A DNA stretch of 64,000 nt from Nematostella vectensis (Eukaryota > Cnidaria > Anthozoa > Actiniaria > Edwardsiidae): the NCBI RefSeq assembly GCF_932526225.1, contig NC_064045.1:4598498-4662497 (forward strand), read 5' to 3'. Below the pieces are notes generated by a model, which did no database searches, was not told where the DNA came from, and worked only from the letters and a program-made list of their open reading frames with translations. Shown here one piece after another: positions 57,780-64,000 of the stretch. A program made the translations under genes and the position numbers. How positions within the stretch are numbered: the first letter of the stretch is position 1; each line of letters starts with the position of its first letter.

Positions 57780-60700
57780 GAATACCCCACCCAGGAATTT
57801 ATCAGACAAGACTACCATTACTGTTGGGGGACAGGTTAGTGTGGATTTATATTCAGGGTTCAGAATAGTGGCCGGCTGCCGGCGATAGGCGGCTGTTCTC
57901 TGGTTTTTGCCAGCTCTTTTTTTCTGTATCCTCTTCTCATTTTTTAATATGCAGGCATTTTTCCCACCAAAATCCACAAAGCCGGCAAAATCTAGAAGAT
58001 TAAAAAAATATTTTGAACCCTGATATTACTCCAATTATGTATATAAAGGACAAGACAGGAAGTTGAAATGCTTTATAGAAAATATTTTTTCACCATATAA
58101 TGTTGACGCCATATCAAATGTGTATGTTAAGAGCACTAAGCTTAGAAATTGTTAAGAACTGGGTAAGTAGCTGCTTCTCCATGTGAGTAACATAAAAATA
58201 CAAAACAAAATATTATTTTTGTGATATCATTACAATTGATTGACTAAAGAGTATTTGCAGTTTGAAAAATTGAAGTGGACCACTTAGAAATGCAAACAAG
58301 TGCATTAAGTGCCCCAATAAAGCTAATGTCCTGAAGGCATTTAGCTACTTCTTAGTAACTTCCCAACAAACATGAAAACTTAGTCCAATTTTTTTTTTAC
58401 TTTCTTTTTATTTCCTGTATGGCTATAAATTCCTGATGCTTATTGGACCTTTTAAATGCAATGCTTTGATGATTATAGCTGCTAGTTTGACTGTCAAAAT
58501 TGAAGAGATGTTATTTTTGTTTAGGAGTTCCACTGCCAGGCAGATGACCTTCAAGAGATCAGGGAACTAGGGCACGGTGCATATGGATATGTGTATGAGA
58601 TGTTGCATGTTCCTACTTCGACTGTCATGGCTGTCAAGGCATGTTACTGTCATGCGGTCAAAAAGCTGACAGTTATTATGTTTTTCGAGGCATATTATTT
58701 TTGCTGATATGTTGAATTTTGACCGTTCATAAGGGTTCTTGTAAATATGTAAAAAAATCCAAAAAATAAAGAAAACTTAAGAGGGGTGGATTCAAGGGCC
58801 AACTTTGAAAAAAATGGAAAAAAATGATGATCTAAAATTATTTGAAGATATAAGAATAAAAGCTGTGAATATCATATTCTATGGTGTCGAATTCTGTCTA
58901 CCAGTATATTTGGATGGTAATTTAAAAAAATGGATAGGGGGTTGTAACCTCCATCCATTTTTTCTCAATTTTTTTTTTCAATTTTACTACATTCCAAGAA
59001 TTTCTTTATTCTTTGTCAGCTAACCAAATCCTATTCTTTACAGAAAATTCGAGCAAATGTCAATTCCACAGAACAGAAAAGACTGTTGATGGACCTTGAC
59101 ATTTCAATGCGTGTCAGTGATTACCCGTACACAGTCCATTTCTATGGAGCTTTATTTAGAGAGGTCAGTAGGTTTGAACTATTTCATATAGAATTTGTAT
59201 TAGTTTGTCTTGCATTGTGCCTCAGGATCTTCTCATCATATAAAGTAATGCTCCAGGGTTCATATTTCAACATAGCATATTTTATTGGGGGAGGGGAGGG
59301 GGCAGAATATTTGGGAGGTTGATGATGAGTAGTCCATGGTCTTTAAACTTGATTTGTGATTTGTTGTTTTTGGGTATATAGTGATGTATGGTAATTTATT
59401 TATTTGGGAATAAATCCTTGGTAATTATTTTTTGTGGGTTGGTAATTACTTACCTGCCCCATTTATAGAAATTGATCGTCTGATACTGTAAACTAGACCA
59501 CTTTACAAAGTTTGAAGTGTGCTGGAAAATGCAACAATAGCTGAGATTCTGTTTACTTCATGGGGTAGAATGTTTCCATGCTTGGCAGCCCTAAAAGCAA
59601 AGTTTTCTAGTTGTCAGAAGCTCTCCCTGTCATGTTTATAGCTCAGTACAGAACACTCTGGACTTCACCTTTTCAAGTTCTTGGCAGTGTGGTAGACCAA
59701 GAGAACATGCCCTCCCCCTTCTTTTAAATGTTACCTTTTGTTGGACTCTTTGTTTGACTGTTTATATTCTTTCAGGGAGATGTGTGGATATGCATGGAGC
59801 TTATGAAGACATCTTTGTATGATTTGTACAAACAAGTCTTTTCTAAACCAGACAGAAGAATTCCTGAAGAAGTTCTAGGAAAAATTGCAGTGTCTGTAAG
59901 TTTGTCTTTCATTTTTAACTGGTCAAACAATGCAAACCTGTTTTTCTAACCAAATGTATCTCTTGTTTCAGGTCGTTAGTGCTCTTGAGTACCTCCATTC
60001 TAATCTTAAAGTAATCCATAGAGGTATGGTTAGGTGAATTTTTATTAGCTTTTATTGATGCACTAGTATTATGTTGTTGGCTCTAAATTTTACCTCAAAC
60101 AATAAAATGTTATTTATCTGATGTTGACACTCACTTAAGTTTCTTACATAATATCCAATGCCTTACTATTAGGCAGTAAATTTATAAAGAGAGGAGAATC
60201 TCATTGACCTTCTCACTTCTTTTGATGGCTGTTAGATGTTAAGCCCTCTAATATCCTTGTTGATGAGAGGGGGAATTTCAAACTCTGCGACTTTGGAATC
60301 AGTGGACAACTAGTGGACTCTCTTGCCAAGACGGTAGATGCTGGATGTAAACCGTATATGGCAGTAAGTATCTTGTGATTTGGATAGATCGAATTGTTCG
60401 AAGCTCCTTGTATATAAGCCAAGCTGTGCCAAAATGTTTTTGTAATTTCTGGAATATTTCATAGAAGAAAAACTAATATCTGAGGAATTAATGACAAAGA
60501 CACAGAAGACTAGTTTAATTGCAGATAAGTTCCTAATTCATAACTTGCACCATTATGGTAAAATTGTACCACATAAATCAAAGAATTGTCTGTATTTATA
60601 GGAAAATAAACATTAAAATTTGAGCGATGTGATGCTATACATTGAGTTGCTGTTTTGTTGTTTTAGCCAGAGAGAATTAATCCTGACAGAGACATGAAGG

Positions 60701-61848
60701 GATACGACATCCGCTCTGACATCTGGAGCCTTGGAATCACAATGGTGAGGATATTTTGGTTATTATCTAAATCTATTAAACTTTGTAAACTTCCATAAAC
60801 TTTGTGACAAAAGAGGGATTGCACCAAAAAGTTAAAAACATTTTATTTTTTCCCTTTTTAATGACATTTGTGTATATAGCACCCCTTTTATCATATCTTG
60901 AAACCCCTCTTGACAAAAAGGACAAACAATCATAGAAAAGTTATAAATCCCTCATGGTTTTCTATTGTCTTTTAGATTGAACTAGCTACAGGAAAATTTC
61001 CATACACTCAATGGAAAACACCCTTTGAACAGCTGAAACAAGTTGTCCATGAACCGTCTCCTTCATTACCTGAAGGGCCATTTTCATTGAACTTCAGGGA
61101 TTTTGTCACAAAAAGGTAACAAGAGCTGCAAAGACCAAATAACATTTTTCAGTGTTTTGAAGAAGTATTGGGTTTAATATCAAAGAAAGATGGAGTTTTG
61201 TCAAAAATTAATAGTGAGCTTTGCCGACAGCTGGCCATCGTTTCTATTCTCGCACATATGCTCCATTTCTGATTCTGCCATAGCTCCCTTAATTGATTTA
61301 ATACATGAGATGTGTTACCTTACCATATGGAGGGGGGGAGGGGGGTGTTTGCACCCCTTAGGTAGACTTTTTACATATCATTGATAATGATGTTTTCTAT
61401 CTTCCAGTCTCATAAAGAACTACAAAGAAAGGCCAAATTATAATCAACTCCTGGTAAGCCAAATGTAACTATTTATGTGTTTGGAGCAGGAGGGTCTGTC
61501 CCTTACGGAATTGTAAAGTTCGAATATAGGTGCTAATGAGGCAATGGTGACTCCCAAGCTATGTGCTTAAAGAGTTCGGAGGGAGGCTAAGTGCAATCTG
61601 AGGGAGGCGTAATGGCTGTCCATTGGCTGTTGGAGGCAAAGGAGTAGTGTTTCTCTTATGGGGGGGCTGGGAAGGAAGGGAGGTTACGATTGACCCCCAG
61701 TTTATCAACCTAGAATAATTGTACCAATTCTTTATAATTTCTTATCTCTTTCCAGGAACATCCATTCATCAAGGTCCATATGGGTAGAAATGTTGATGTT
61801 GCTAGCTGGCTAGCCCCATTCCTCATTGAGCTCAAGCCTCCCAGTTGA
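57780..61848 (+). CDS. MAP2K6: p38-pathway MAP kinase kinase (MKK3/MKK6 type); first exon not found
   Basis: Exons 57780-57834, 58525-58638, 59044-59163, 59776-59895, 59972-60023, 60236-60363, 60667-60744, 60976-61115, 61408-61453 and 61756-61848, phases consistent, about 314 aa to TGA 61846-61848. The first readable exon ([18 protein letters not shown]) matches the pre-kinase segment of MKK6. Kinase motifs: [13 protein letters not shown], Lys in [27 protein letters not shown], activation loop [20 protein letters not shown] (the Ser and Thr of SxAKT are the usual MAP3K targets), [14 protein letters not shown]. It phosphorylates p38 on Thr/Tyr in stress and immune signalling. The intron after 58638 begins GC, a rare GC-AG intron. 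The N-terminal exon with the start codon and p38 docking motif lies further upstream and could not be placed. Confidence 0.93.
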
Positions 61849-62728
61849 TGATACCACCTTCAATACATTTTCTTAGAGATTTTATAAAGATATCACATAT
61901 CTACCCACCTCCTAACCTAAGGGACAAACCAATGGCATATTTTAGATATGGGGGGTGGGGGTGTGAAAGAGTCCCAGGTTGGCAGGGGGATGACTTTCCC
62001 TAACAAAGCTACATATTTTTAGGGGCATGGCCAGCCCAGCCCCCCCTTCTAGCAGGCAAATAAAAACAGTAAATGTGTCGGACATTTTCTAAGAAAACAG
62101 GAGAAAATGCCTTGAATGGGCCTTTTGGGTCCACTCCTGTTAAAAATTCTGGCTACATTGCTGTATGCTTGCACAAGTGCTATTACTTTGGGCCCTTTCA
62201 TGGTCTGCTATCTCTTAAGGTAGTTGTTTATTGATAACACAACATCATTTTTTGCACTGTATTCCAACAGCATGATTTTAAGTCCTTTCTTACTATGCTT
62301 TGCTATGTACCACAGTCATTTTTTATCACTTAAAATTTATTTAAGTATGAGAATTTGTGATTTTTTTTTTGGGAAAAAGATATTTGTGGCCAGATTTCCT
62401 GTTTAAAGTAAAATATCCAATAGTCCACAACATTTCTTTCGTGTTCTATTTGCCTCAAGTGTTTAGATTTTCAACATTAATTTTTCAAGAACGTCTTTCT
62501 CTATGAATGGGTAAAGCTCATTTTTCATATATGAATTGCACAGATTAAAGTTGTACGTCTGTCTGTCTAATCTTCTTTCCTTAGGGGAAGGGTATTTTTG
62601 ACATGATAAAGTTTTGTATAAACTATTTGTATTGTTTTGTAAACATAAGACTGAAATTGTAAATCTTTATTAGATGATGATAGTCTGAACACATTTTCAT
62701 AGTTGACATTTTGTAGTGTGCGTATGTG

Positions 62729-62734
62729 AATAAA
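62729..62734 (+). terminator. likely polyadenylation signal of MAP2K6
   Basis: AATAAA in TGTGAATAAAACTTATG, about 880 bp after the stop codon; no nearer canonical signal is obvious, implying a long 3'UTR. Confidence 0.45.
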
Positions 62735-62942
62735 ACTTATGAAGTTTTCTTTTATCAATGCCTTATTAGGTAGTGATCATAAAATACCCACGATTTGATA
62801 TCCTTGGGGTTGCGAAGCTTGGAGCCTCTGGTACCCAGGGTGACTCAAGACACACTGGTCAAAATTTCAGAGCCCGCATGGCATTCATTGTACATACGTT
62901 TTTCAGTACCCCCCCTTCAAAATGTCAGAACTCAAAAAGGGT

Positions 62943-63190
62943 ATTAAAGCCGCATTGTCACCAGTTTACTTCCGGTCGATTACGTAACAATATCTGATGA
63001 TTTCTAACAGAAAAATATTTCAAAATATTGAAAGCAGTGTTTATTGGAAGTTTCTTTGAGGATGTGATTGTGATTGATGACAGCTGATGGCCTGTTTAAT
63101 ATCTCGGATTTTAATAGATTCTTTTGTCTTTTAACGGTTGAGGTTTCCGTCAGACCTCACGAAGTAAACTAGTGACAATGCGGCTTTAAT
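62943..63190. mobile_element. 248-bp MITE with 30-bp inverted ends
   Basis: ATTAAAGCCGCATTGTCACC at the left and its inverse (GTGACAATGCGGCTTTAAT) at the right extend for about 30 bp through AGTTTACTTC/GAAGTAAACT. It has no ORF. TA-rich borders suggest a TA or TTAA target. Confidence 0.85.
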
Positions 63191-63345
63191 GAGCACCCTT
63201 ATTATTTGGGTATTTTCATGACTGTAGCCAGAGATCCTATGCTTTACTGGAGGTCCGCTTGAATGAGGGAAAATTCACCTTCCCCCAGCTCAAAATCCTG
63301 GCACTAGTTTATAGCCACTCTTTTGGAACCAGATACCCTAGGCAC

Positions 63346-63436
63346 TTCCTGCTAGCAGAGGCCTCTTTTTTCTGAATTTCGCTTGGCTGGCGTCCGCAGC
63401 GAAATACAGAGAAAACAGGCCTCTGCTGGCAGGGAA
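63346..63436. mobile_element. 91-bp MULE-type MITE, related to 46341-50348
   Basis: Ends TTCCTGCTAGCAGAGGCCTC and GAGGCCTC-type inverse CTGCTGGCAGGGAA, flanked by the perfect 9-bp duplication CCTAGGCAC (63337-63345, 63437-63445). The element is almost only its two inverted ends, a minimal internally deleted copy. Confidence 0.9.
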
Positions 63437-63572
63437 CCTAGGCACCTCACCTATCGGTATATCTTATCAGTCAAAACTTATTGAAGCTTTTAACAGTATA
63501 CATGTAGTTGCATCTCTTTGCTAGCCCAAGAAGATGAATGCTAGATGAACAACACCAATCTTTCATTAGCCT

Positions 63573-63578
63573 TTTATT
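63573..63578 (-). terminator. polyadenylation signal of alpha-tubulin
   Basis: TTTATT on the plus strand (AATAAA on the minus strand), about 100 bp after the tubulin stop codon. Confidence 0.7.
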
Positions 63579-63676
63579 GTGATTGATAGAAAAGTAACAA
63601 TGTGTTTGCTCAATTCTGTTTAAAAAAATCAATTTGGGTACGATTTACAATTTTGAGTTCATGAAATTCCTTGAAA

Positions 63677-64000
<324 letters not shown>

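Overview
This is nuclear DNA of an invertebrate animal, most likely a cnidarian (a sea anemone such as Nematostella is my best guess, not verified). The evidence is spliced genes with GT-AG introns and clear metazoan orthologues, very many small DNA transposons, and an AT-rich host background.

Host genes, left to right: a small secreted Cys-rich protein with a TATA promoter (+, 7-2036); the membrane half of a CASD1-like sialate O-acetyltransferase (-, 2708-7792, N-terminal exons not found); NOL12 (-, 10972-14224); LAMTOR2 (+, 14606-17789); a DDX5/DDX17 DEAD-box RNA helicase with two C/D-box snoRNAs in its introns (+, 19763-27294); a p38-pathway MAP kinase kinase of MKK3/MKK6 type (+, 57780-61848, first exon not found); and the 3' end of an alpha-tubulin gene (-, 63677 to beyond the edge). 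The exon models for CASD1, NOL12, LAMTOR2, DDX5/17 and MAP2K6 were checked for splice phase exon by exon.

The centre (32338-50348) is a stack of mobile DNA. A pogo/Tigger-like element (32338-45380, TA target duplication) carries a HIRAN-like ORF and has been split by a GC-rich, virus-like element of about 11.9 kb (32425-44341, terminal inverted repeats of about 255 bp). That element has three modules. The leftward module at 32.76-34.10 kb holds a glycine-rich membrane protein and a possible minor capsid protein. The rightward module at 34.1-39.7 kb holds a probable major capsid protein, a packaging-type ATPase, four accessory proteins (two small, membrane-type) and an rve-type integrase. The leftward module at 39.65-44.0 kb holds a giant polymerase-like/SF1 helicase/HNH-like fusion and a small zinc-binding protein. 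Nearly every core gene is broken by a frameshift, stop or deletion, so this copy is a fossil. I do not see the separate canonical Polinton PolB or the Ulp1-like protease, so I do not call it a standard Polinton.

Right of it (46341-50348) is a Mutator-like element (9-bp target duplication) whose own zinc-finger gene was interrupted by a LINE with an intact 996-aa ORF. A 91-bp internally deleted relative lies at 63346-63436. The rest is introns and intergenic DNA full of MITEs, minisatellites and foldbacks, listed individually where the ends could be read.
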